A stretch of 64,000 nucleotides of DNA from Pseudofabraea citricarpa (lineage: Eukaryota > Ascomycota > Leotiomycetes > Helotiales > Dermateaceae). Below the pieces are notes generated by a model, which made no database searches, was not told the origin of the DNA, and worked only from the letters and a program-made list of their open reading frames with translations. Made by a program: the position numbers and the translations under genes. Positions 49,417-61,852 of this stretch are shown here, piece after piece; positions within the stretch are counted from its first letter, which is position 1, and each line of letters opens with the position of its first letter. The stretch is taken from NCBI GenBank assembly GCA_029641185.1, contig JAPWGK010000001.1, positions 3,422,501 to 3,486,500 on the forward strand. The letters run 5' to 3'.

Positions 49417-50223
49417 GACTGGTCGGCGTGTGTAGAGGGGAATAAAATATCTCAAAACAGCTCGGGCATTTGGGCAAAGACTTGCATGGCACATGGATGG
49501 GTTGGCTGGCGTTTGGCATAACAGGTTAAAGATACCACGACATATTTAATCACAAGACACAAAGGATAGAGATCCTGTTTTTTTCTCCCGAGGATCATGC
49601 ATAATACGCAGTCTCTTGCATGGCGATCGATTAGCTGTATTATAGTCTGCAGTCTGAAATAGATATCGCAATGAATCGACTGCCATTCTCTACTCTGATT
49701 TGGTGTTATCAATGGCGAGATATCAAGCGCCTATAAGCTATCCGATGAGCTGGCTTTGGAACAAGACTGGCTAGCTGTTTAGCACGCTAACCCTCTGGAT
49801 GCTCGATCATTTAAATCGCCACTTGCAGGCGGTAAAAAGAAAGAGATCTCAGGGATGAGTGGTCCCATTCACGATGCCAACAGCAACTTTTGAGTTTCCA
49901 ATCGTCCAGAGCAGGTTCTGATATTGGCCCATACTCATTCATACTTCATAATCATTGCCGAGTTTCACAACCTTCTTCTTGCAATCTTGCACAGTGCCAA
50001 GGCAGGTAAATGTCTCTTTGAGGCGGTTAGGGTGGCCTTTTCTTCTCTTGCCTACCCGCGTGTGTTGCAAGGTGGGTTTTCAAAGGAAGGACGGGTAGCC
50101 TATGGACACCAACGTACCAAAATGCAAAATAATCACGAACTGATTACGATTTTCTACCTTGCATCTAGATATCTCAATAACTATCTATCAAGAGTACCAC
50201 TGAGAAAGCGGTTGGCCTTTGCT
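49417..50223. other. Convergent intergenic region
   Basis: 807 bases between converging ends of the NCBP3-like and GST genes. The small frame near 49924-50382 overlaps the GST gene end and is a shadow of it. No other gene is seen. Confidence 0.45.
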
Positions 50224-51285
50224 TCACAACTTCGCCTTTTCCTTGGGCAAGATCTCCAGATCCTGATACGGCACGGCCAGAAACTCCCACATGAAATGAA
50301 ACCTAAGAAAATGGACAATCCATTAGCCCTTCTTCTTCTGCTCGTCCTTCTCCTCCTCCAACCCATCCCCACAAAAGAATAACAAAAGAAAGCAAAGAAA
50401 GGTTGGGGGAACATACCTATCGCTACCAAAAAACGGTTCCTCCTTCCCCTCTCTATTACGCACCCACATCCACGGCGCCCCGAACGCACCCTGTGCAAGC
50501 ACTTTCTCTGTATTCTTCATGAGCGCGTCCTTCCACTCCTTCTTTGTAGCCGCCTCTAGGATCTCCTGAACTTCCCCGTCCCCTTTAAACAAGCTCGTCT
50601 CTTCAAGGACCTTGGTGAATTCCTCCGGGATGGTGATGTCCCGGTGGGCGTACCACATGGCATTGAAGAGGGCGATCCACGTCTCTTCGAAGACGGGGGC
50701 AGGGTATTTTGATTTCACGAAGCAGAGCGCTCTCTGCGGCTTTAGATTTTGAACGTCATGTCAGTTACTCGTTTTCGGCATCTTGAATCTCCATTCTCTT
50801 CTTTTGCTGTCTTCTTTCTTTCTTTCTTTCTCCTTCTTTCAGTTTGCCGGGGAGAGGAGGCTTACAAGGAGCGTTAGCGGTGGAAAGAATGATGGTGTTG
50901 AGATGGCCGGCATCCCGTGATGCTGCAATGCTCGCGCCATGTCGAACTTGCCGTAGACGGCTTTGGCCGGCAGCGTCCAGGGCGGCTTGTTCCCCGAGCC
51001 GACATTCACGCCGCCGAGGAAGATGGGGTGGAATCTTCAGCAGCAGGAGGACGGAGGTCAGTTTGATGTCACCGGTAGAAGTAGAAGGGTGGCTGGTTGG
51101 TTGGTTTGGGCATGCTTACTCTACGGATACTGAGTGGCTGGAGAGCTTCTCTCTCTGCTTGATCAGGTACAGGATCGTGATGAGGCTGTAGAAGGATGCT
51201 GTGACATTGACTGGTTAGCTCCTGCTGAGGATGACTTGGGTTTGCCCTTACAGCAATCGAGATAGCAGTCTATATGACCACCCAT
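50224..51285 (-). CDS. Kappa-class glutathione S-transferase (DsbA-like thioredoxin fold)
   Basis: Five exons on the minus strand, 51285-51252, 51198-51120, 51034-50866, 50739-50417 and 50302-50224, encode 227 residues, the usual GSTK size. The product begins MGGHIDCYLDCSSFYS, with the catalytic serine region split by the first intron. Then come VSVEFHPIFLGGVNVG, NKPPWTLPAKAVYGKFD, TPSFFPPLTLLPQRAL, AFGAPWMWV and FFGSDRFHFMWEFL, all in order. It resembles both GST kappa and 2-hydroxychromene-2-carboxylate isomerases, so glutathione conjugation and isomerisation are both possible. In eukaryotes these proteins are mitochondrial or peroxisomal; no clear targeting signal is visible at the ends. 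The second junction completes a Glu codon. Confidence 0.9.
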
Positions 51286-52471
51286 GGTGGACTTTTGGGC
51301 GTTGCTGTCTTCTTTAGGTATGTTGTAGGCCGAGTGTCTGCGCCAGAGGAGAGATCTCAAGCCATGTACGTAGTACCCGAGTAGGTACTCGTAGATAAAT
51401 GTTTTATGAGGTGATGAAGCACTGGTGATATCTTATCGAGCGCTGCTTGTCAGAGCTTCGAGCTTCGAGCTTCGGTTCTCGCTTCCGTTTGGCTTGTGAT
51501 TCTGGATTCGCCCGCGGAGCAGTTAGTTGTTTAAGGTATTCAAAGATCCGAAGGCACTTGGTTACTCAAAGGCATATAATGACCAAGCACTATAGAGCTT
51601 TCAAGCCTCAAACAGAAAGCTAGTTACCACAAAGCATAAAGCTAATTAAAAGAAAATGCCTTGTGTCGACTCGATAAAATCCGGGGTAAGGTATACCTCG
51701 GTTCATTTCTCTGGCCGAGCCCCTGCAATTATTGGCAGGATGGGGATGGTACTTTCAACCGAGCAACCTCGATGCTTGTTTTTCTGACCACGAGTAGGGC
51801 CTACCTGATGTAAACAGCCTAAAACCCATAGAAAACAACAGCGGGCCTCATCTGGTTCATAACACCCTTGAATCAGAAGCAGGATCAAGGCCAAGAAGAA
51901 GAAAGAGCACGTATCCCAAAAGAAAAACAACACTAGAAAAACAAGTAGCGATGTATCAAATCACACGTACAGTAGCTCGGATATTGTCAACTTTTCCCTG
52001 GTCTAGCATTTGAAGCTAAGAAGCTTATAACCGGAATGAGTCGAGCGAGGGTCGGAGGACAAGTAGCTCTCAATCTCGCAAAGAATAATTATGTTCAAGC
52101 TTCCCTCTAATTACTTTCTCTAATTGGAGGCATATGCCTGACCTATATAGCATTCATAGCAGCTAAATTTAGTAATGACGTATTAAAAACCACCTTATTC
52201 CCACCTGATGCCAGTCGACTTGTGTTATTACTATTATTATCCATGGTACAATTTTGAGCAACGAACTACTAGAATAGTAGAATGGCGGCCTTGCAAAACG
52301 CAATTCACAGCATTATGATATAATTGTGCTCTGGACATATACACCGGGTTCTCTTAGAGACTGGTAGATGGAATTTATCCCGCCACACAAAAGGCCTGGT
52401 ACAGTTGATCACATATATACAATTCATTATAATACTACAGTCGTTGATACACTCATAATCATTACCTGCTC
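51286..52471. other. Intergenic region, no gene seen
   Basis: About 1.2 kb between the GST start and the SWC5 stop, so it contains the GST promoter and SWC5 3' UTR. There is a gagcttc triplication at about 51453-51475 and AT-rich sequence after 51900. No frame has a recognised product. Confidence 0.45.
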
Positions 52472-53601
52472 TTACTTTCCGGCTAACCTAGCCCTTCTCG
52501 CTTCCTCTTCCCTCTTATTCTCAACACGAGCCAGGAACTCCTGTCTGTCTCTAAAGGCGCCCTTCGCCTTGCCCGCAGCATCAAGCTCGTCCGCAATGCC
52601 CTCCTTATCCACAAACCCAGCCCAATCCATGGCACTCTTCTCGACCGTAGTTAACTTCTTCGCGTCCTTGGCGGCGGCAAGAGCAGCATTCCTCAGAGCT
52701 CCCGCATCCTTCCGAACACCAAAATGCAGATCTGTCCGTAGCGGCAGTGGCTCAGTAACGGGTTCGAAGATGGACCTTCGCGCTTTCTTGGTAGGTCTCT
52801 TGGGCTTGGTAAAAGGTGTGTCGGGTTCCGGTTCAACCTCTTTGGAGGTCGTGTTTTGTGATGCAAGGAAGAGCTTTGCTTCCGCCGAATGCCGGCTCAC
52901 GAGTTTCTGCTCAGTGTGTACTTTGCCAGCGAAGTTGTATGTCCGTTTTATCATGATCATTGAATCAGGCCCATCACTGAGGGTGCTCGGTTCTCTGGAG
53001 CCTCGCCGATCCGTAGGTGAAGTGATGCTTTGCTTCTGACTTTTAGGGCTTGTAATGCTATTCTCCGTTGTAGGGAGGATCTCTGGTGGGTTCATCTTCG
53101 ACTCGTTCGATAACGGCTTGCCCGAGATCATACTCGCCCACATGGCGTCAACATCGATGGTGGACGTCGTAGTATCAACCAAGGGTTTTCGCTCAACCTT
53201 CCTACGGATGGAGGATCAGCTTTGATTTCAATGGTCCTCACAAGTAGGACAAAAACGTACTCCTGTGCCCTCATACTCCTTGTCTTGACCAACCCTCCAT
53301 CTCCGCCCTCATCCTCTTCGGCATCCTTTCCCTTTCCCTTCTTTCCTTTCTTCTTCTTCTGCCTCTTCAGCCCCCTCTCAATAATCGCCTCATCGCCCGA
53401 GTTCTCAATCCCCAAGTCCTCGGCCTCTTCATCTGCTGCCTTTTTTCTCTTCTTTGGTTTCTTCACGGCCGGTGTAGCTTCGTCACCTTCGGATTCGGAC
53501 GCTGAGTCTTCCGACACATTTGCTGTAACGGCATCTGGAGCGAAGTCTGAATCCTCGGAAGATGCGTACTCCTCATCGTCGGGGATCAGCTCTGGAGGCA
53601 T
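52472..53601 (-). CDS. SWC5: SWR1 complex subunit Swc5 (BCNT family)
   Basis: Two exons on the minus strand, 53601-53261 and 53201-52472, encode 356 residues. The N-terminal half is highly acidic and then lysine-rich (KKPKKRKKAADEEAEDL, KRQKKKKGKKGKGK), as in histone-binding BCNT proteins. The intron splits QEEKVERKPLVD. The BCNT-C domain is at the C-terminus: TVEKSAMDWAGFVDKEGIADEL, then KGAFRDRQEFLARVE. Swc5 helps the SWR1 remodeller exchange H2A for H2A.Z (known for the family). The upstream flank is short and AT-neutral. Confidence 0.93.
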
Positions 53602-54540
53602 GGTTGGAGGAGGTTTCCAAGGTTATTGATGGATGCTGTTAGCCGCGAGGTTCATGCGACAAGGCTGACAATTTTGTCACTAGCCTCAGGCACCAGATAA
53701 CTCAGCCTTACCAAAACCTTCCAGGTTCCAAGTGCCATCCAATTGATTAGAAGCCTGGAAGTATGTTGTGACTGGGAGAGTTCAGAAGGTTAAAATAACA
53801 CACCACGAGCCTCCACTATAACTAAATTTTAATCACGATATTCACAAGTGTATTATCACGACAGACGAAGAAATTGAGGATACGGTTTAGTTATTGCTGA
53901 CTAAGACCTGCTCAGTTGGCAATCGTCAAAAGCGGTTGAGATTGACCACATATCTCTACCTGTAACCTCTTATGGGCTTATCACTGAAAGGACAATGCGG
54001 GTTTGACAGCAGCGCAGTTTGAGAGGAAGAGAATCTTGATTACGCGATAGGATGCACCACCAGTCTTAAACTTGAAAACAGACGCTGAAGTACGATGTGA
54101 GGTAACGACGAGTTGACTCGACGTAAATAAAAAGGAGACCATGAGATTGACCGAAATGCAGCCCGAATCCGGGATAACAAGGTGCGGCAAAAGAAACAAC
54201 AAGATCGAACTTTTAAAAGCATTGGATGCTAGGAGAGCTGTCCGTCCTCCCAATTTGAAATGCTTTGCAGCAGAACATCTCATCTGTCAAACTTCTCTTT
54301 TCATGCGAAGTCTTTCTCTTCTTTCATGCATGCTCGCTGAAGGAAGATGGCCCAAGCCAATCTAATAAAAGAAATATAGTACTCAACAAAATCGCTCAAG
54401 TGTGATACGCCTATACACCGTGTAATGCGACCTTGTGAACGCCGTAAAAGATTGTTTAGACGAACACATCTGAAAATGTGTTCTGGATACATAAAGGAGT
54501 GTGATGTGGTTTCGTTGGCCAAAGCCATATTCGTGTGTCG
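53602..54540. other. Intergenic region, no gene seen
   Basis: 939 bases with the SWC5 promoter at the low end and the BNI4-like 3' UTR at the high end. Small frames on both strands near 53981-54365 show no family features. Confidence 0.45.
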
Positions 54541-57277
54541 TTAAAAGAAGTGGGTATAGATCTTTGATGTCTCATGTACCTCCATTTCCTACAAAATCAT
54601 GTTAGAACCATCATACACGAATCAAAATACGCGATGACTTGCCATCTTAAAAGTATTCAATTCTTCCTTGATCTGTTGGGCAAGCATGGGAGTAAGGCGG
54701 TTGCAAGTCGATATTTCACCTCTCCGGTCATACTCACCGCTAGGCCAAGTGTCGTGAAATTGAATCCTAGGACTAAAGGTTGCATTACGCTTGAGAATAG
54801 CCGCCTGTGGTGTTGATGGGACACTCTTAGAGTCGCTACGGAATCGCAGAGCTGACATGAAATAATCTTCGCCCCCTAGAGTAACCGAACCAGTACGTCT
54901 ATGTCCTTGCTGATCATCATTGGGTGTGCTTGGAGCAGAAGAATTGGGCGAGTCGTTGACATTTGGAATTTGGGGGAGATTAAAGTTAGGTGATTTGCTG
55001 TCAACTGGTCGGACTACAGGGGAAGAATTCGCTGATGTGGAGTCTGCACCAGATCCTAAATTCCGTCAATATCAAACAGAAAACTATTGGGAACGATACA
55101 TACGTTTGAGAATTCCCTTTTTAACAGCAGCGAGTACCTCGGCACGTTCTTTCTCGCCCCCAACAATGCTTCTCCTCGCTGAAGAATTCTCTGTGCTGGC
55201 ACTTCCTAGGCGTTCTTGGGTTCCTTGGCCCATATCAACAGCATCGACAGAGTTCAGTTCGAGTCGTGGATAGCCAGTTCCTCCACCTGTCTGATCGTGC
55301 GGGTTTGCATTCACGTTTACTTTTTCTCTTTCAGCCTCAACCGTGACCATAGACACTTGTGCCTGGCTGACTTCGGGAAGGGCCGCATCAGCCGCAGGAA
55401 CACCAATGACAGACTTAGGTCGGAAAAGTCCCACAAGAGAGCGTGTAGACTTCTTCATGCCTTTTCCCATCTTCCGAATCATTACCGACGCTGAGGATGC
55501 AGTCGAGGAAATCGAGAGGTTATCGGTCGATCCACTAAAGAAGTTTCCTTGCCCCGAATAGATCCCTGATCCAATTCCACCCGCTTCCTGCTGAGCAGCA
55601 ATTCTTGCTTGCTCAGCATCCTGCTCATCTTGATATCTTTCCTTGCGGAGTTTCGAGCGATCTGCTGCCGCAGCCGCCGCAGCGTTGTTCGCCGCATGGT
55701 TTTCAGCCGATGCTCGACGAAGTTCAGCAGCGCTGCCAAACGATAAGGCTCTTCTTAATCTCGATGTCTTGCTCTTCTTTCCATCCTTCTCGCTCAAAGC
55801 TGCCAATTGCTTTGCCGCCGGACTTGCAGTGTTGCCGCCGGAAGCGACCTGGGCCGTCGGTGGTGGTTTCGTGGAGGATTGGATTGCCGCACTCACAGCC
55901 GACGCAAATGAATCCTTGGAATTTGGAGACTCAGAACCCATCGTCACCGGTTTCGACAAAGGCGAAGGGTTGGCAATTCTTTTCGCTGCATCGGTGGAGG
56001 AGGCACGAGGCGGGATATTCACCAGTCTTGGCTGATCAAGTTTAAGCGGTGTCGTATCGGCGACAACAGGAGAATTGCTCGAAGTTGGGGCGGGGTTTCC
56101 TGTCACCTTCGAGACGCTTGCATCTCGCTTGGCAGCCTGCAATTACGTTAGCGCATTAGCGAAATGAGGCCCATGTCATGTTGATTGGATCAGAGTAAAT
56201 TGCTGAAATGCGGATGCACCAGGACTTGCTTAGACTTACCGATGAGGGACGCGAACTGCTTCTGGTCGAGTTCACACTATCGGTGCTGCCGTTTCTCCCA
56301 TGAGAAGTGGTAGGTCTGACAGTTACGATGGGCGAACTTCTCAAAGGATCCACTGGATATCGCAACTGCTGATCACCCCGTCCAGCACTTGGTGAACTGT
56401 GGGTTTGACGTGAGGGCAAGTCTCCGGCGAGATCGTTGCTGTAATGTGTGTATTCGTGGGCATCGATTGTATGAATGCTTCTTCGTCGGTATCTCTTGGC
56501 AGCTTGGTCCGAAGGCTGTCTAGTCAACAACATGTCGTCCGCAGCTTTCCCCTGAGCACTGGTTCCTTGCTGGCCCTGCTGCGCAGTAGTCCCGTAGAAA
56601 TTGTGGACGTTTGGCATTGTAGCAAGTGAAGGAGGTTGTGGACTGGATTGCTGGCTATTTGACGAATCGGCACGACGATTTGCTGGTCTTCGATAACGGT
56701 CCGGCGAGGCTTTTGCAGGGGATGAGATAGTAGGCGGTGCAAGCCCGCCATTTGAGGTGATTATCGTAGAATGTGGTCTGACCAGTCGAGTGGCAATTCT
56801 GGCCGTTGATGCCAAAGCAAAATCATCCTTTGAGCCAGAGTGGTGACTGAGAGATGACATGTCGGAGGAGGACGATGTAGACGTCGTAGAGACGGAGGCT
56901 GCTGCTGGATAACGCGTCCGAGGTACCCCTTGTCCACCTTCGCTGTGTTGGTATGTGGGAATGATTGGAGCAGATGAGGTTCGCTGATCGGCTCGAAGAT
57001 GCGGGCTGCCTTGTGTCCGCTGACTCAATGCGGGTGTGCTCGTAAAGGCATAAGGTGCAATGGGTGCAGTCGGGGCATGTCCACGATAATTTGACGCTCC
57101 TCCTCCGTTGCTTAACCCATGGTAACTATTTCGGTTCGACTGTGACTGATTGGGAGTATATTGGATATGAGATGGGTTCTGCGAGCCTTGTAACATGCCC
57201 GAGGCAGAAGATGGGCGTGCTTGGAGCATAGTGACGGTGCTGGACTGTTGTGGGAATGATTGAACGAGAGCAGCCAT
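54541..57277 (-). CDS. BNI4: Bni4-like bud-neck/septum scaffold with PP1-docking C-terminus
   Basis: Four exons on the minus strand, 57277-56240, 56136-55104, 55055-54643 and 54588-54541, encode 843 residues. Most of the protein is disordered, Ser/Gln/Pro-rich, with an alanine-rich coiled-coil stretch near residues 500-540 and a basic segment (MIRKMGKGMKKSTRSLVGLF). The C-terminal 90 residues are conserved: SPRIQFHDTWPSGEYDRR, then CNRLTPMLAQQIKEELNTF, then EMEVHETSKIYTHFF at the end. RIQF fits the RVxF docking motif for protein phosphatase 1, as described for yeast Bni4, which recruits Glc7 and chitin synthase to the bud neck. Its last intron (54642-54589) has a GC donor. The name rests on the C-terminal match. 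Confidence 0.82.
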
Positions 57278-58031
57278 ACTGTGACTTGGCTAAGCCGTCT
57301 GGAGGGAGATTCAAGGAGGTGGAATTTCGTTACAGCCTCATCCGTTATACGAAGCGTTCGATGGCTAACAAGATCAACACTAGGAGCCTGTGATGCGGGA
57401 GCCGTTAGTTTGCTGCCTTGCGGTAGGAGAAAGAGGTTTGTGTTGGGTGTAGATGTGTAAATGCGAGGCAAAAGGGTAATGTTTTAACGAGGAAGTTTCA
57501 AGCGCGTCGTAGAATCACAAGCGTCTTCTGTCTCACGAACCTTTTCAAAAATGGCAATGCCAGAGGGCAGCGAGGATTACGAAGAGTGTAGAGGTATAAT
57601 TCAACGCGAGTGAACGGTTGAATAAGGAATTGAATCGAAAGAAGGACGCCTGCACCCAAGAAAGGAGGCCTTGCAGTCAGGGGTTAGAGAGTCCACTGAG
57701 AGGTGAACGACGTGCTGAACCAAAGACTATCACGACGAGGCCGATGAGTAAAGAAGAAATTGTATGCTGCGGAAGAAAGTGAATCCAACCTCGAAGATGC
57801 CTTCCTCCTTATTTTTTGTTCGTTTGGCTAGGTAGGTACGCAATTCTCGCCGGCTTTGTCGGGCTCAAGCGTGCTTCTCCTGAAGCGAAAGTCGACCGTC
57901 AAGAGGCAGCAGACAGGCAAGAGCGGGCGGGAATGGAGGCAGGAATGCTTCGTGGCGGATGGGAGAGAAGCACGGCGAGCAGAAGGAAATACAAACAAGA
58001 GTACAAAGAAGAGACAATCAAGAGGAGGATG

Positions 58032-58052
58032 AGGTGGTGGTGGTGGTGGTGG
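58032..58052. repeat. GGT microsatellite
   Basis: About seven uninterrupted ggt units in intergenic DNA. Confidence 0.88.
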
Positions 58053-59991
58053 AGATGGAGGCGGAGGGGGATGGATGTCGTTGCTAGAAGTCCTCAAAAT
58101 GCCCAGATCAACTCAGGGCCAGGTTTATTTGCAGAATATCGAGACAGCAGTTGACCCTCAACACCACTTCTGCGCTAGTGGCTTAGCGCTCTGCTAGCGG
58201 GGCCCTAGTCAGCATGGCCCAGGTCGGCAGGCCTCCACACTGAGAGTATCCAGTATCCAGTGTCCACCTCGTAGACAGTTGTCGACTCGACTGGTGGCTG
58301 TTGGCTTGCTGGGCTGCTGGCGACGGTCCCCTCCTGGCTCATATTGCTGGAGATTATCACCGTCCCATCGTCATCACGCAAGAGATCAATCGTCCTGCGG
58401 TCTGCAGACCATTATTATGGAGTTATCTCGACTACTCGCCCACTTCACCACAGTGTTGTCTCTGCGGGATTTGCCTGGTATACCGGGTTCCCTCCGACCC
58501 CCCCCATGTTGCTTCTTTCGTCGTAGTCTCACGGTAGCCTCATTTCTGATGAGAGCTCTTTAGGACTCCAGGAGAGAACGTGCGGCGGCCATACGAAGAA
58601 GGTAAACGGCGTCGGTGTAGAGGCGGGCAGCATCATTGGATCGCAGAAACACATGCTGAAGCCTGCCTTACCTCCCAGCCCGGCCGGGACGCCGATGACT
58701 TCCACATCCATCCGCCAGCCCCTGGACGTATCGCAGCCATTATGGCGGCATTATTGCAGCATTGCAGCAGCAGCAGCATCATCATTAAGAGGAGCCTCCT
58801 CCTGAGTCTGACCAAGCCGAACCAAGGACGCTCCCTTTGCTCCCTTCAGACAGCGCCGCGTACTCGCAACAATGCAGCTAATCGGCTTCGGGTCCTGGAC
58901 CGTGTACACTGGCACTGGCACTCTACTTGTACAGTAGGCCCTGGGCGCTAGACACTGAACGCTGGACATCTGCTGGGGGGCCCGGAGTTACCACGCACAC
59001 ACAAAGGATGGCACCCTAACATCATCTGGAGATGAAGCTTTAGCCTGGTCTATTCGCATGATTGGCAGTCCCTGAGAAGGCTTCGAGTTCATGTACCATG
59101 AAACACTCGTTTAATCCTGTCGGACGGACGCGCAAAGTGGTCTGTCCTTGCTGGCATAACTACTGACTGCTATCATGCAACTGCATCTTGTTCCTCCTGC
59201 AGTCGTCGCCCCCGCCTGAGGTCACATACAGCACAGCACAGTATAATGCTCTCAAAAAGGTGTTGCTTCTCGCATGTGCCCCAAAGTCAAACAGTTGAAC
59301 TGTCCTTTTGCACACCAATAGAAGCCCATAGCTGCAGCTAAATGCACATACCCTGGGAATTGTCTTCATATCTACTACTTAGCTCAGGTATTTCCTGCAT
59401 GCGAGCTAGAGCTTGATGGCGCTACTCTTCACGGACGGGTCACGGTTCACCAAAACGCCGAGGACCCTGTGCATCTTTTTCCGTACGTGGGCCCTCACCG
59501 AGAATTGCTTGCTGCGATGATGATCGAGATGACAATTGAACGTCCTGGCTCTCTAGAGGGGTCGTGGCCAATTGTGCTCCGACAGGACTCAAACGATGCT
59601 CATCTGCTCGTACCAGCAGCATTCCTACGAGGAAAGGAGAGAGGCCTGGCGGGGTTTGCAGCGGCTACATAAATATTCGTCTCTATCAAGACCCTGGCAT
59701 ATCCCCACAGATCTCTCGTATCTTTCAGGGTGTGGTGACCAGGGTTCGGAGGCACAGGGTATGCTCATCCACATGGGTTCAATAGTACATTATTGTTAAC
59801 CTCGAGGGGAAGCTCAAATCTCTGCGTCTCTGTTTCTGAAGCAGCCGAAGCAGTCGGAAGAAACACATCGGAGCATCGTTGCGTTGCGTCCTTTGGATAA
59901 ACTCGTCCTGGCACCACCCGTGCTGACCAAGCTAAACAACTCCTCACGCACACACGGCGGTCACGGCAGATACTGACTGTCCATGTCAGAT

Positions 59992-60018
59992 GTCAGTCAG
60001 TCAGACAGTCAGTCACTC
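59992..60018. repeat. tcag-based tandem tract
   Basis: The stretch gtcagtcagtcagacagtcagtca repeats tcag with one substitution, upstream of DUS1. Confidence 0.8.
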
Positions 60019-60606
60019 GCTTCATGACGAGGCTTGGACGTCTGGGTGGATCCATTCGACGATGCCGTGTCCTCAGGAGCCAGGAGGCTGAGGGAAAAGG
60101 AATATGTACTCTATTGTACAGCACAACTCAGCCAGATCTGCCTGCTCATCATCAACAGCGAGGATGCTTGAAAATCCTGTGGCCGATCGATCCATCCTTT
60201 CTTTCCGTGGGGGCAGGGTTGAGGGGCGTAAGACCTGAAACCACCGATGAGCAGTCGAAGCCCTTTGGAGGTGCACATAGGGGCTCAAATAATACGTTGT
60301 AATGCACCTCACTACTGTACGGAGATGTCCCAACGAGACGGTTCACTCGATCGTGTTGTGCAACTAATGTAGCCAAACTTCCCTTGCTGGGAAAGACAAC
60401 CAGACAGGCCGTGGTGAGTAGTCAAAGTAGTCAAACGCATCCTCATGTCAGAGCTACAAATCGCTCTCTTATCGAGTATCCCGCACGTCCTCTGAGACGT
60501 CAATTCTCCTTGTGCATCTGTAGGTGAGGGCACCAATGGCCTGATCATCGCCCATACTGTCTGGCATGGGCGGCTGTGCGGTAAGACGTTCCCCTAGAGT
60601 ACCTGC

Positions 60607-60623
60607 TACTGTACAGTACAGTA
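60607..60623. repeat. TGTAC/GTACA palindromic tract
   Basis: tactgtacagtacagta reads as near-perfect inverted repeats around GTAC and resembles the tracts at 13627 and 35024. Confidence 0.75.
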
Positions 60624-61852
60624 GCTACGGTACGCACGCAATACACGCCAACTCTTCTGATCTTCAGCCTATTTGGAAGAGCTCAAGGCCGTGGTGATAC
60701 AACCCCTCAATTCCCGCCTCTGCACTGACAACACGTCCAACTGTACACAGACGACCCCAAGCAGTGGCACAGAGCAAAGACAGAGTTCCGAGGAGCTTCT
60801 AGTCCTACATTAAACTCCTGCGGCACCACTCAGACGGTTGTTATTGGCCTTGGCGATCGCCAGAGATCTCGCGCAGTAGTGATCCCACCCACTGGACATC
60901 GCTGGTCCTCTGTTCCTCACATGGGAGGAGCATGCCACGTCGAAGGAAATATCACCGAAATGCACTCTATTCGCTGGGCTCCTGGACATATGCTTCCGGC
61001 TTTCGAGTCCTGTCTGCTTGCCGTAACACATGAATGCGCCACGCGACGAGCCAGAGGTGACCAAACACCCTAGAAGCCGATAGACCAGCCGGCCTCCCCA
61101 ACAGCAATTCCCTGTCGATGATGAAGACTTTGTTCTCCTTGCCATCCATGCTTTCTCTGGGGGCCGAGAAGATGCGCATATTCGCTTTTGACTGTTCACC
61201 ATGACCACTGGTAGATAGGGCCGGATGCCTTTCTTTTGCCGCACACTTCTACCCCAGATATCTGACCATCAATACGAAACAAATTGTTTCTCCTGGACCC
61301 TGATGACCCGAGCAAATTTCTGTTTGCTCCTAAACTAGTGCGAGATACGAGTATTGTGCTTTAGATGTGCTGATCTTAATGTAAGACCCATGTCCATGGC
61401 TTGCCAACCTATCCGTTATTCGTGAGTTTGCGTAAGATAAGAACTGTTGACGACGCAATTGATCCCCGTGGGTCTTTCGTGATTATCATGATCAGCGAAC
61501 GAGCAAATTGGGCCTTGCAGGCATATCGAATGCCACTTTTCCATTCCAAGTACTACAGTAACTTCGGCCATGCGTTTGTCCTGCCATGGTGTCCCGGGAA
61601 TACGGAGTGGTGGAGTAGGGTGTGTGAAGACGGAGGGGCAAGGCTGAGGTGTAGCCTTGAGGAAAATAAAAATTAGACGAACGCTCAATCCAAATTCCAC
61701 AAGACTACCCGTACCTTGAGACACCGTATGAAATGATACCTCCTTAACACGCAATCCACCATTGCCTGTGTATCGATAACCTGGCGCTTTCATTGTGTCA
61801 TCATAGCCTGTGGGCTGGCACCCGGCGCGCTGCTTACCACAGCATTCGATCC

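Larger units (their letters stand above)
57278..61852. other. 4.6-kb divergent region between BNI4-like gene and DUS1, no gene supported
   Basis: It contains a GGT tract (58032-58052), a tcag-based repeat (59992-60018), a TGTAC repeat (60607-60623) and many short frames without good starts. BNI4 leader sequence probably occupies the first several hundred bases. No family signature was found in any frame. Confidence 0.45.

Noticed and set aside
50844..51191. Plus-strand frame of 115 codons overlapping the GST gene
   Set aside because: It is the shadow of the minus-strand GST exons, which carry clear family motifs.
50417..51198. Apparent one-base frameshift between exons 2 and 3 of the kappa GST
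   Set aside because: On rereading the reverse strand I had dropped two bases. The correct exon ends GTAGA before GTAAGC and joins to ATTCCAC in phase, giving VSVEFHPIFLGG.
60810..61244. Minus-strand frame of 144 codons upstream of DUS1
   Set aside because: It lacks family features and shares the region with other equally long frames; no splice or start evidence.
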